Below, piece by piece: positions 1 to 6,123 of a stretch of DNA of 7,736 nt. The position numbers and the translations under genes were made by a program. How positions within the stretch are numbered: the first letter of the stretch is position 1; the number at the start of each line of letters is the position of its first letter. This DNA comes from Bacillota bacterium (GTDB taxonomy: Bacteria > Bacillota > Sulfobacillia > Symbiobacteriales > Symbiobacteriaceae), in assembly GCA_028287415.1 (NCBI GenBank), contig JAQBPS010000052.1, positions 1 through 7,736 of the forward strand, in the 5' to 3' direction. The notes beneath the pieces were generated by a model. The model saw only the letters and a list, made by a program, of their open reading frames with translations. It ran no database searches and was not told the DNA's origin.

Positions 1-10
1 ACCGCTGGGC

Positions 11-1117
11 TTACTCGACGCTGACCGAACCCATCCCCGTGTGGGCGACAATTGTGACCGGCACCGCGGCCTGCTCAAAGTTCGCCGTGCGGGCGATCAC
101 GTGCTTGTTCGCCAGCGTGCGGGAATCACGATCGTAAAGCAGATCCGGCAGGCCCACGCTGACGCCGCCCATGCCGGTGTGTGCCTCCACCTTGAAACCC
201 GCGCCGGGGCCCATGCGCCGGCTGCTGATCCGCACCGAGCCCATCCCGCTGGACAGCCGCAGGGATTGCGGGCGAGCCCCGGTGGGAGTGATGTCCAGCG
301 ACCCATTGCCGGTTTCGGCCTTCAGGTTGGCCGAATCTGTCTCCACCTCAACGGAGCCGTTGCCGGACCGGATCGTCAGATCGTCCGACTGGCCGCCCCG
401 GCAGGTGACCCGACCGTTCCCCGTGTGGATGCGGCCGTCGGACAGGGACAGGCCCTCCAGATCCACATGTCCGTTGCCCGTGCGGGCTTCAACCCGGTAG
501 CGCCGGTCAATCGGCACATTGAGGGTGACGTGCACCGCCAGATCGCCGAATTCCATGCGCCGGGCCTCCAGTTCGAAACCTTGCTCGTTCGCCTTCACCG
601 TGAAGGCATCGCGGGCACGGTTGCGGGCCTCCGCCTCAGTGTTGCCGCGGGCTTTCACCAGCACCAGCGCCTGGTAACCCGGCTGGTCCCAGGTGCGCAC
701 CTCTACCCTGCCGTTGCCGGTGATGATGCGCAGGGGGATGTCGCTGGCAGCAAACTTGCCGGAAAACACGGAGGTGAACTCGTGCGGCGGCTCAACCACG
801 CCGGCCACCGCTGACGTGACCCGCTCCACGACATCTTCAATAAAGGAGCCCAGGCCGCCGCCGAAATTGGTGACCCGGTGCGGGCCGGCGTCGGCGGGCG
901 GGGGCAGCACCGCGCCCGGCCCGGGGGGCTGCGGCTGGGTCACGGCGGCCGGCTCCGCCACGGGGCCGGGGCCAGTAGTACCTGCCGCCGCGACCCGGGC
1001 AACCCCGTCATCCGGCCTGCCGCCGTCGAGCGCCTTGAGCAGTTCGGCCGCCTCGCTGGCAGTGATCTTCTTGTCCGCAACCATCTGGAGGATCATCAGC
1101 CGTTCTTCCTGTGCCAT
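11..1117 (-). CDS. DUF4097 beta-solenoid protein with N-terminal SHOCT-like hairpin (YvlB/LiaX-like)
   Basis: This is a 368-residue protein. Residues 4-31 form a short helical hairpin (ERLMILQMVADKKITASEAA) of the SHOCT-like type found at the N-terminus of YvlB/LiaX-like proteins. Residues 34-82 are a Pro/Ala/Gly-rich linker, and 90-108 are a likely amphipathic helix. The rest is a DUF4097 repeat region of short strands built on T/S-G-N/M-G-x-V, at about residues 133, 213, 232, 251, 269, 290, 314 and 360. The middle units are 18-21 residues apart, as expected for beta-helix coils. The first five units read GNG and the last three GMG. There is no signal peptide or membrane segment. The ATG is preceded by GGGGAGGG at 8-9 nt. 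It is the third gene of the operon, 18 bp after the preceding DUF4097 gene. LiaX-type relatives act in envelope-stress sensing; that role here is inference. The biochemical function is unknown. Confidence 0.85.
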   Translation of the reverse strand: MAQEERLMILQMVADKKITASEAAELLKALDGGRPDDGVARVAAAGTTGPGPVAEPAAVTQPQPPGPGAVLPPPADAGPHRVTNFGGGLGSFIEDVVERVTSAVAGVVEPPHEFTSVFSGKFAASDIPLRIITGNGRVEVRTWDQPGYQALVLVKARGNTEAEARNRARDAFTVKANEQGFELEARRMEFGDLAVHVTLNVPIDRRYRVEARTGNGHVDLEGLSLSDGRIHTGNGRVTCRGGQSDDLTIRSGNGSVEVETDSANLKAETGNGSLDITPTGARPQSLRLSSGMGSVRISSRRMGPGAGFKVEAHTGMGGVSVGLPDLLYDRDSRTLANKHVIARTANFEQAAVPVTIVAHTGMGSVSVE

Positions 1118-1135
1118 AATAAGTTCCCTCCCCGG

Positions 1136-2059
1136 TTATTGCAGGAGCCGAATATCGCCGGTCTGCACGGCGACCCGGATGTTGCCGGTACCCTCGCCGA
1201 CCTGACCCGGCTGGGTCTCACCCAAATTTGCCTCGACCTTACCGACCCGGGCGTCCAGGTGGTGCCGGAACGCGGCGCCCGGCCCTACCTTGAGGTCGAC
1301 GTCGCCCACCTTGGTCTCCAGTTCCCAGATGCCCACCTGGTCGCCTGCGACCACCCGCAGGTCGCCCACCTTGTTGCGTACCTGAAGGTTGGTGCCGTGC
1401 GGCGCCCGAATGCTGTAGTCAAGGCGTGTGTCCTTCAGTATCATGACGCCGGCGGCGCTGATGCTGGGGTGCGATACCTCCAGCACCAGGTCTGCTCCCC
1501 GCCGCATCGCAGAGACCCTGGTGAGCGTCGCCCGCTCCTCGGCATCAGCCCGGTCGGCGCCCCACACCGTCTTGCGGACTTCCACAGCGATCTCCGGGTG
1601 ATCGGTGAAGCGGACAGTCACATCGCCAATGCGGTTGTCGATCACCAGCCGGTCGCCCGACCGGGTCGGGATGGTCAGTTCCTCCTGCTGCTCAACGCTC
1701 TCCCGGTCGATGCTGATGCCCACCTTGATCATGCGGGTCCGCTGTGCCGGCCGCGCTGGCTGTGCCGGGCGGTCTGTCGCAGTCGTGCGCTGCTCATCGA
1801 GCTTGCGGTGGAGTTTCGCCTCGAGGCCGCTCAGCGCCCGGTCAAGCCCCTGAAAGCTTTCCGTTGCAACTTGCTCGATGCGCTCGCCCAGGCCCCGGGC
1901 GTCCACCGGGCGGGTGCCGGCGTGCGGCATGTGGGCAGGGGCGGCAACCCGGCCGGCCCGCTCGCTCTCCTCCAGCGCCTGGAGCAGCATCTCCCCTTCA
2001 TCGGGCGTCACCTTGCCCTCAGCCACCATCTGCAGAATCAGCTTGCGCTCCTCGCTCAT
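1136..2059 (-). CDS. DUF4097 family protein with N-terminal SHOCT-like hairpin
   Basis: This is a 307-residue protein. Residues 3-31 (RKLILQMVAEGKVTPDEGEM) match the N-terminal hairpin of the downstream DUF4097 protein almost position for position. A charged helical, probably coiled-coil stretch follows at about 55-90 (GLGERIEQVATESF through LHRKLDEQ), then a Pro/Ala/Arg linker at about 92-108. The C-terminal two thirds are DUF4097-like, with short beta repeats carrying VGD/VGK/TGN/TGD turns (NRIGDVTV, NKVGDLRV, TKVGDVDL, ARVGKVEA, GTGNIRV, QTGDIRL). There is no signal peptide or transmembrane helix. It starts 14 bp after the regulator gene, with GGTGGCGGAG just upstream of the ATG, so it should be co-transcribed. 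It is probably a paralogue of its downstream neighbour that has diverged in the repeats. A role as an envelope-stress scaffold or sensor is inferred from YvlB/LiaX-like relatives only. Confidence 0.83.
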   Translation of the reverse strand: MSEERKLILQMVAEGKVTPDEGEMLLQALEESERAGRVAAPAHMPHAGTRPVDARGLGERIEQVATESFQGLDRALSGLEAKLHRKLDEQRTTATDRPAQPARPAQRTRMIKVGISIDRESVEQQEELTIPTRSGDRLVIDNRIGDVTVRFTDHPEIAVEVRKTVWGADRADAEERATLTRVSAMRRGADLVLEVSHPSISAAGVMILKDTRLDYSIRAPHGTNLQVRNKVGDLRVVAGDQVGIWELETKVGDVDLKVGPGAAFRHHLDARVGKVEANLGETQPGQVGEGTGNIRVAVQTGDIRLLQ

Positions 2060-2073
2060 CGCTCCGCCACCAC

Positions 2074-2466
2074 CTAGATGTTCTTGAGTTGCTTGACCGC
2101 CTCTTCGCTGGTGAGCTCACCGCGATTGAGGGCGTCGAGGATCTCCTTGCGGCGGTTCTGCTTGCCCTGGGTGACCTCTTCGGCCGCCACCTGGTCAACC
2201 CGGTAGCCCAGGGACTCAAGCACGGCGTCCAGGCGACCCCGCACTGTCGGATACGAGATGCCGAGCTCCCGCTCCACCTCTTTGATGTTGCCGCGGGCCT
2301 TGAGGAACACCTCCACGAACACCAGGTGCTCCCGAGAGAGTCGGGCGAACCGGCTCACTTCAAAGGTGCCTTCAATCGCCGTGTCGCAGTGCGTGCAGCG
2401 GAGGCGGGTCACGATCATCTCCTCGCTGCAGACGGGGCAGCGGCTGGGCATGCGTCGCTTCTGCAT
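2074..2466 (-). CDS. DUF2089 zinc-ribbon/HTH regulator with C-terminal SHOCT-like hairpin
   Basis: This is a 130-residue protein from the chosen start. An N-terminal zinc ribbon has CPVC at residues 10-13 and CTHC at 24-27. The DUF2089 core follows (IEGTFEVSRFARLSREHLVF), then a helix-turn-helix at about 59-86 (NIKEVERELGISYPTVRGRL). The C-terminal 26 residues (RRKEILDALNRGELTSEEAV) are the same hairpin module that opens both downstream proteins. The frame stays open to 2568, but this ATG is preferred because GTGAGGTGG lies 5 nt upstream and because the likely promoter -10 (2540-2545) lies inside the longer reading. It is the first gene of the operon. The Zn ribbon plus HTH suggests a DNA-binding regulator, probably of its own operon; this is inference. 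DUF2089 members are mostly annotated only as domain-containing proteins. Confidence 0.88.
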   Translation of the reverse strand: MQKRRMPSRCPVCSEEMIVTRLRCTHCDTAIEGTFEVSRFARLSREHLVFVEVFLKARGNIKEVERELGISYPTVRGRLDAVLESLGYRVDQVAAEEVTQGKQNRRKEILDALNRGELTSEEAVKQLKNI

Positions 2467-2471
2467 CCGAT

Positions 2472-2480
2472 CCACCTCAC
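2472..2480 (-). promoter_or_regulatory. Ribosome binding site fixing the DUF2089 start
   Basis: On the minus strand GTGAGGTGG lies 5 nt before the ATG at 2466 and resembles the Bacillus-type AGGAGGTG core. The alternative upstream starts in the same frame lie in or next to the promoter, so this site decides the start. Confidence 0.65.
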
Positions 2481-2539
2481 TCTGATTCATTTCTTTGAGT
2501 CGGACCTTCAATTCATTAAGGTTCCGCTTTACACTTCGA

Positions 2540-2568
2540 ATCATAAGCGTGACAAAGGCGAAGGTCAA
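2540..2568 (-). promoter_or_regulatory. Sigma-A-type promoter of the DUF2089-DUF4097 operon
   Basis: On the minus strand the -35 box is TTGACC (2563-2568), the spacer is exactly 17 bp, and the -10 box is TATGAT (2540-2545). Each box is one base from consensus. Transcription would start near 2533, giving a leader of about 67 nt before the ATG at 2466. Confidence 0.75.
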
Positions 2569-2571
2569 GGG

Positions 2572-2630
2572 TGATTCTTAAAAAAATCAAGGTTTACCCT
2601 TCATTTTGTGAATGAGCGTATTAAGAATCA
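2572..2630. promoter_or_regulatory. Inverted repeat upstream of the operon promoter, candidate operator
   Basis: TGATTCTTAA (2572-2581) and its exact reverse complement TTAAGAATCA (2621-2630) are separated by 39 bp. The proximal arm ends 3 bp upstream of the -35 box. Arm centres are 49 bp apart, close to five helical turns, which would suit a looping or cooperatively binding regulator. A smaller inverted repeat (TCATT-TTGTG-AATGA, 2601-2615) lies between the arms. The DUF2089 HTH protein is the obvious candidate ligand, but nothing in the sequence proves this. Confidence 0.4.
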
Positions 2631-2674
2631 TGATAAGGGAGATCGGAACGTGAAAGCGACACGCTGTGACGGAC

Positions 2675-2706
2675 AAAAAAACCCCGGAGCTCTGCAGCTC
2701 CGGGGT
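2675..2706 (-). terminator. Rho-independent terminator of the polysaccharide deacetylase gene
   Basis: A perfect 11-bp stem (ACCCCGGAGCT, 2681-2691, with AGCTCCGGGGT, 2696-2706) closes a 4-nt loop. On the minus strand it is followed directly by seven T residues. It begins about 8 bp after the deacetylase stop codon and separates that gene from the DUF2089 operon. Confidence 0.95.
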
Positions 2707-2714
2707 CTTCATCT

Positions 2715-3551
2715 TTACTGCATCACCACGAACTCATAACCGGCGGCACGGATCTGCTTGATCAGCTCCGGCAGCGCTTCCACCGTGTGCTGATGCGTGT
2801 CGTGCATCAGCACGACAGCGCCAGGATGAATGTAGTTCATCACCTGATCGACCACAAGCTTCGGATCCTTGTAGCCGTCCTTGAGCTTATCCCAGTCCAG
2901 CGAGCCGTCCGACCAGTTGATCAGCTGCTGGCCTTCCTCCTTGAGGAGCCCTCGCAGCGCAGCGTTGTAGGCGCCGTTCGGCGGGCGGAAGTACTTGGGC
3001 CTCGTGCCGGTCAGTTCCGTGACCGTCTTGATCACCGGCTCGATCTCCGCGCGCATCTGGGCCACGGTGAGGTCAGGCAGGTAGGCGTGGGTCTGGGTGT
3101 GCGTCCCGATCGTATGCCCTTCCTTGAACTCACGCTCGAGGAGGTCCCGATTCTTCGCGCCGTACCCGGTCACGAAGAACATCGCCTTGACGTTGTTTTC
3201 CTTCAGGATATCCAGGATCTTGGCCGTCGTGCCGGTCGGGCTGGGGCCATCGTCGAAGGTGAGCATGACCACCTTCTTGCCCTTGGCCGCAGGGTCATCG
3301 GAGACGAGCGGCATGCCGATATCGGTTGGGTGCCACTTGATCGCCGGCGTGCTCTCCACCGGGGCCGGGGTCGGGGCAGGCGTGGGGATGGGCGTGGGTG
3401 ACGTCGCTGCAGGTGGCACCGGCGTAGTAGTCACAGCCGGGGTTAGATTCGGGGCGGGAGTCAATACAGGGACCGATTCCGTGACCTTGGCCGAGGAACA
3501 AGCCGAAAGCGCCACCGCAGCCGCAACCATCACAGGCACAAGCCGTTTCAA
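2715..3551 (-). CDS. Polysaccharide deacetylase lipoprotein (NodB domain, CE4)
   Basis: This predicted metal-dependent de-N-acetylase acts on GlcNAc- or MurNAc-type polymers outside the membrane. From the TTG start it has 278 residues. A lipoprotein signal (MKRLVPVMVAAAVALSAC) has the lipobox LSAC with Cys18. A Thr/Pro-rich spacer runs to about residue 66. The NodB core has all expected motifs: TFDDGP (98-103), HTQTH metal ligands (His151, His155), RPPNG (189-193), the DGSLDW segment, and LMHD (248-251). The catalytic Asp and the metal-binding Asp/His/His set are therefore intact. TTG is preferred over the GTG at 3572 because GGGAAGGGAAAGG lies 6 nt upstream of TTG, while the GTG has no ribosome binding site. 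It lies about 100 bp downstream of the GH18-type gene on the same strand and ends at a strong terminator. The substrate (vegetative wall, spore cortex or a capsule) cannot be told. Confidence 0.93.
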   Translation of the reverse strand: MKRLVPVMVAAAVALSACSSAKVTESVPVLTPAPNLTPAVTTTPVPPAATSPTPIPTPAPTPAPVESTPAIKWHPTDIGMPLVSDDPAAKGKKVVMLTFDDGPSPTGTTAKILDILKENNVKAMFFVTGYGAKNRDLLEREFKEGHTIGTHTQTHAYLPDLTVAQMRAEIEPVIKTVTELTGTRPKYFRPPNGAYNAALRGLLKEEGQQLINWSDGSLDWDKLKDGYKDPKLVVDQVMNYIHPGAVVLMHDTHQHTVEALPELIKQIRAAGYEFVVMQ

Positions 3552-3557
3552 TTTGGA

Positions 3558-3570
3558 CCTTTCCCTTCCC
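3558..3570 (-). promoter_or_regulatory. Ribosome binding site supporting a TTG start
   Basis: On the minus strand the purine-rich GGGAAGGGAAAGG ends 6 nt before the TTG at 3549-3551. It lies inside the longer GTG reading from 3572, which itself has no such site upstream. Confidence 0.55.
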
Positions 3571-3612
3571 ACACGCTTAATGTATCAGTTGTAAATCGCC
3601 ACCATAAACATC

Positions 3613-3642
3613 ATCCTACGCCCGTCCTGACACGATTGTCGA
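3613..3642 (-). promoter_or_regulatory. Possible promoter of the deacetylase gene
   Basis: On the minus strand TCGACA (3637-3642), an 18-bp spacer and TAGGAT (3613-3618) match consensus at 5/6 and 4/6 positions. No terminator was seen after the upstream GH18-type gene, so the deacetylase may be read both from here and by read-through. This is a weak call. Confidence 0.3.
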
Positions 3643-3675
3643 GGGCAAAAGGTCCCATTTTTCCCCGTACGCAGT

Positions 3676-4926
3676 CTATCGTTGCGGCGTGATCGTGGCA
3701 TCCAGCGCAGCCATGCGCTCCGGCCCCACCTCCCCAAGCCGCCACAGTGAAACGCCGGCCAGGCCGTAGCGCTTTGCCAGCCCCGCCTTCTGCGGCAGCG
3801 TCTCAGGCGTCTCGTAGGGAGCGACGATCCCCAGAAGCAGCTTTGTCCGCCGCTCCGGACCCACCGCCGACACAGCGAGGCGGATCGCCTCCTCCACCTG
3901 GTCCGGCGGTTCTGGTCCGCCACTCGCCGTGAAGTCATGCGCCATCACCTCAAGCAAGTCGGCGGCGCCCGCCAGCGCAGCGTAGTCATAGCCGTGGTAC
4001 CACCCGTTCAGCGGATGCACCGACACGATGGTCTCCTTGCCGGCGGCATGCAACTCCTTTGACACGGACGCCACCAGGCTGCTGAAGCCCTGCCGGATTC
4101 GCTGCAAGTCATCCCCCTGTTCGTTCTGGCCGAGCCCCTCCAGGTCGAGCACAACCCCGTCGAAACCCCTACTCTTCACCACGGCCACAATGTCGGTGGC
4201 AGCCGTGGCGACCAGTTCCGGGCTCCGCACCAGCGCCGCCAGGTCGGCAGTCTGCTGGTCGACGGCATGAATGGAGAGCAGGCGCCGTACCCTGGCACCA
4301 GCCGCATCCGCCAGCAACCGCTCACCCGTCACGTCTCCGTCGGGCTCCGGCCAGCGGTACTCACCACCCGCCAGGTCGACGTGGCCATCCGACTTGAGCA
4401 TCGCCCAGCCATAGGCCGCATCAGAGAAGCGGGCGACCAGCTGCCGCTCCGGATAGCTGCGCAGCGCATAGAAGGCGAGTGTCCGCATCGGGCGCACCGG
4501 GGAGATCAGCGTCGCCGTCTCCGTCGCGCCGTCCCAGTCAACCTTGGCCCCGAAGGCCGCAGAGAAGGCCCGCAGCGGCACCAGCGTCCGGTCATCGACC
4601 ATGCGGGGCGGCACGTCCAGCGCAACGGGGATCCCATCCACGGACATCACGGCCGAATCGATCTGCAACTGGACCTGGTGGTTCAGCCCCTGCGCATCAA
4701 TTGACCGGGTCGACTGATACCACGTCACCGTGACGCCCAGCGCCTCCGCAATCGCCCGGAACGGGACCAGCGTGCGGCCCGCCTCCACCCGGGGGGCTAC
4801 CGGGAAGGCCAGCGGCAGCCCGTCAAGCAAAATGTGCGGCGACGCGGCAGCCCCAACTGGCTTCCCCACTGCAGAGGTACAAAACGCTGCCGCCGCCACC
4901 AGCAGGCCGGCCAGGAGTCGTTTCAT
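3676..4926 (-). CDS. Secreted GH18-type glycoside hydrolase with stalk (copper amine oxidase N-terminal-like) domain
   Basis: The protein has 416 residues. A Sec signal peptide (MKRLLAGLLVAAAAF, likely cleaved near AAA-SP at 28-29) is followed by a stalk domain of the copper-amine-oxidase N-terminal type at about 32-143. Its two half-repeats are marked by RTLVPFRAIAEALG (51-64) and RTLVPLRAFSAAFG (113-126). The C-terminal part, about 148-416, looks like the GH18 barrel of YaaH/SleL-type enzymes: FDGVVLDLEGL (255-265) aligns with the DGxDxDxE catalytic strand, keeping Asp261 and Glu263; VMAHD (327-331) aligns with MxYD; LLLGIV and GVSLWRLG match later barrel strands. The motifs are divergent, so activity is not certain. 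The start is chosen because GAGGGGG lies 8 nt upstream and a signal peptide follows; the frame extends to 5172 but runs into the divergent gene. It is followed by a deacetylase, which suggests peptidoglycan or spore-wall remodelling. Confidence 0.85.
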   Translation of the reverse strand: MKRLLAGLLVAAAAFCTSAVGKPVGAAASPHILLDGLPLAFPVAPRVEAGRTLVPFRAIAEALGVTVTWYQSTRSIDAQGLNHQVQLQIDSAVMSVDGIPVALDVPPRMVDDRTLVPLRAFSAAFGAKVDWDGATETATLISPVRPMRTLAFYALRSYPERQLVARFSDAAYGWAMLKSDGHVDLAGGEYRWPEPDGDVTGERLLADAAGARVRRLLSIHAVDQQTADLAALVRSPELVATAATDIVAVVKSRGFDGVVLDLEGLGQNEQGDDLQRIRQGFSSLVASVSKELHAAGKETIVSVHPLNGWYHGYDYAALAGAADLLEVMAHDFTASGGPEPPDQVEEAIRLAVSAVGPERRTKLLLGIVAPYETPETLPQKAGLAKRYGLAGVSLWRLGEVGPERMAALDATITPQR

Positions 4927-4945
4927 CTTGCGAACCCCCTCGTAT

Positions 4946-4954
4946 TGATATACT
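4946..4954 (+). promoter_or_regulatory. Possible extended -10 promoter for the membrane hydrolase gene
   Basis: TGATATACT is an extended -10 element (TGn-TATACT) about 36 bp before the ATG at 4990. No good -35 is visible at 17-18 bp, which is tolerable for extended -10 promoters. The 63-bp divergent gap must also hold the leader of the GH18-type gene, for which no clear promoter was found. Confidence 0.3.
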
Positions 4955-4989
4955 CTGATATGAAATGACTGCTTTGGGAGGGCTGCCCC

Positions 4990-5859
4990 ATGGATTCCCT
5001 CACGCATCTGGTACTTGGTCATGCGATGGGTGTTTTCGCCTCGGGCAGCACGCCCGCGGCGCAGGCCGGCGCCTACTGGGGCGCCCTGGTCGGCAATTCC
5101 CTGCCCGACATTGACGTCCCGGTCGGCTTCCTGGCAGGCCGGGGGTGGGCTTTGCACCGCAAGTTCACCCACACCATCCCGGGAGTGCTCGGGCTTTCGC
5201 TGATGGCGGCCGCCGTGATCACGGCGGCGATCCCCGGGTCACGTATGGGACTCACGTTTGCATGGACCCTGGCAGGCTGCATCGTCCACGTGCTGCTGGA
5301 TTGCCACAACCTGTACGGCACCCGCCCCCTCTGGCCGTTCTCGAACCGCTCCTTCGGGTGGGGCGTGCTATTCATCATGGATCCATTCATGCTGATCACG
5401 CTGGGCGTGGGCGATGTGGCTCACCTGGCGGGCTGGCTGAGTACTGGCACCCTTCAGACAACCTATGCGGTGAACGGGCTGTACATCCTTGGCCGCTGGC
5501 TCGCCTGGGCCATCCTGCGCAAGCGCATGAACGCCCCGGGCGTCGTCCGCTTCACCATGGCGCCTTACTTCCTGTTCTGGCGCTACCTGCGTGAGACCGA
5601 TAACGCTATGGAATATGGACGAGTAAAACTGCTGACCGGTTCCCTCAAGCCGCTCGAATCCGTGGCGCCGGCCCGGGGCCCCGCGGTGGATGCCTCCCGC
5701 CTGAATCCACAGGTGGCCACCTTCCTGCACCACGCGCGCTACCCCTTCGCCCGGGTCGACGTCATCGACCAGCGCTACCGGGTGACCTGGGAAGACCTGT
5801 ACGGCCGGCTCCGTGGCCGCCGCGGCGGCGTCGAGGTGTGGATTGACTCGCTTGGGTAA
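4990..5859 (+). CDS. Membrane-bound metal-dependent hydrolase, YdjM/DUF457 family
   Basis: This 289-residue integral membrane protein belongs to the YdjM (LexA-regulated, DUF457) family of predicted metal-dependent hydrolases. The family signature is complete: MDSLTHLVLG at the N-terminus, NSLPDID (36-42), HRKFTHT (56-62, matching HRxxTH), HVLLDCHNLYGTRPLWPFS (100-118) and FIMDP (128-132). These supply His6, Asp40, Asp42, His56, His61, His100, Asp104 and Asp131 as likely metal-site residues. Hydrophobic segments lie at about 27-48, 64-82, 88-105, 122-148 and 158-176. A soluble, basic C-terminal region follows (196-289). GGGAGGG ends 7 nt before the ATG. It is divergent from the GH18-type gene and convergent with uvrC. 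The family's substrate is not established; phospholipid or undecaprenyl-type lipid substrates are only speculation. Confidence 0.9.
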   Translation: MDSLTHLVLGHAMGVFASGSTPAAQAGAYWGALVGNSLPDIDVPVGFLAGRGWALHRKFTHTIPGVLGLSLMAAAVITAAIPGSRMGLTFAWTLAGCIVHVLLDCHNLYGTRPLWPFSNRSFGWGVLFIMDPFMLITLGVGDVAHLAGWLSTGTLQTTYAVNGLYILGRWLAWAILRKRMNAPGVVRFTMAPYFLFWRYLRETDNAMEYGRVKLLTGSLKPLESVAPARGPAVDASRLNPQVATFLHHARYPFARVDVIDQRYRVTWEDLYGRLRGRRGGVEVWIDSLG

Positions 5860-5881
5860 ATTCCTTTCGGGATCCTCTTAC

Positions 5882-6083
5882 AGGTCGCGACTGAGGTGTT
5901 AAATATATATTTTTATATTTTGTTTTGTAATCAGTGTATGTATTTAAAATCTGTGTAATCCGTGAAATCCGTGGCCGTATAAAAGACTCACAGAGCCCCC
6001 TCGTTAAGCGTTTTTATAGCCACGGATTTCACCGATTACACGGATTCGGATATAAAATATATACAACACCTCAGTCCCGACCT
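5882..6083. repeat. Long imperfect palindrome (about 200 bp), AT-rich, with 9-bp triplet repeats
   Basis: This fills most of the 340-bp gap between the convergent hydrolase and uvrC genes. The outer arms 5882-5900 and 6065-6083 pair over 19 bp with one mismatch (AGGTCGCGACTGAGGTGTT on the left). Inner arms at about 5948-5984 and 6011-6047 pair over about 35 bp with a few mismatches and a 2-nt bulge. Between outer and inner arms lie AT-rich tracts of unequal length (about 50 bp left, 17 bp right), and the centre is a loop of about 26 nt. The inner arms each consist of three 9-bp units of the form AATCCGTGN. The base composition is far more AT-rich than the genes on either side. It may be a MITE-like insertion, a dispersed repeat, or a bidirectional transcription barrier. 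No target-site duplication or transposase was seen. Confidence 0.8.
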
Positions 6084-6123
6084 TTCAGATGGTCCCCCAA
6101 TTAATCGGCGCCCGGGTGCCGAA

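Noticed and set aside
41..814. Plus-strand open frame of 257 codons
   Set aside because: It is a mirror of the repeat-rich DUF4097 gene; its His/Arg/Ala-rich composition is a frame-shadow signature.
878..2077. Long plus-strand open frame of 399 codons opposite the DUF4097 genes
   Set aside because: It overlaps two recognised minus-strand genes across their boundary, resembles no family, and is typical antisense openness in GC-rich coding DNA.
2467..2568. N-terminal extension of the DUF2089 protein by 34 residues
   Set aside because: The strong promoter -10 and the expected transcription start lie inside it, and DUF2089 proteins begin shortly before the CPxC motif.
4927..5172. N-terminal extension of the GH18-type protein by 82 residues
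   Set aside because: It would overlap the start of the divergent membrane hydrolase gene and place the signal peptide in the protein interior. The ATG at 4926 has a good ribosome binding site.
6105..6122. GC-rich inverted repeat as a second terminator
   Set aside because: It has no T-run on either strand and almost no loop; the uvrC terminator next to it is far better.
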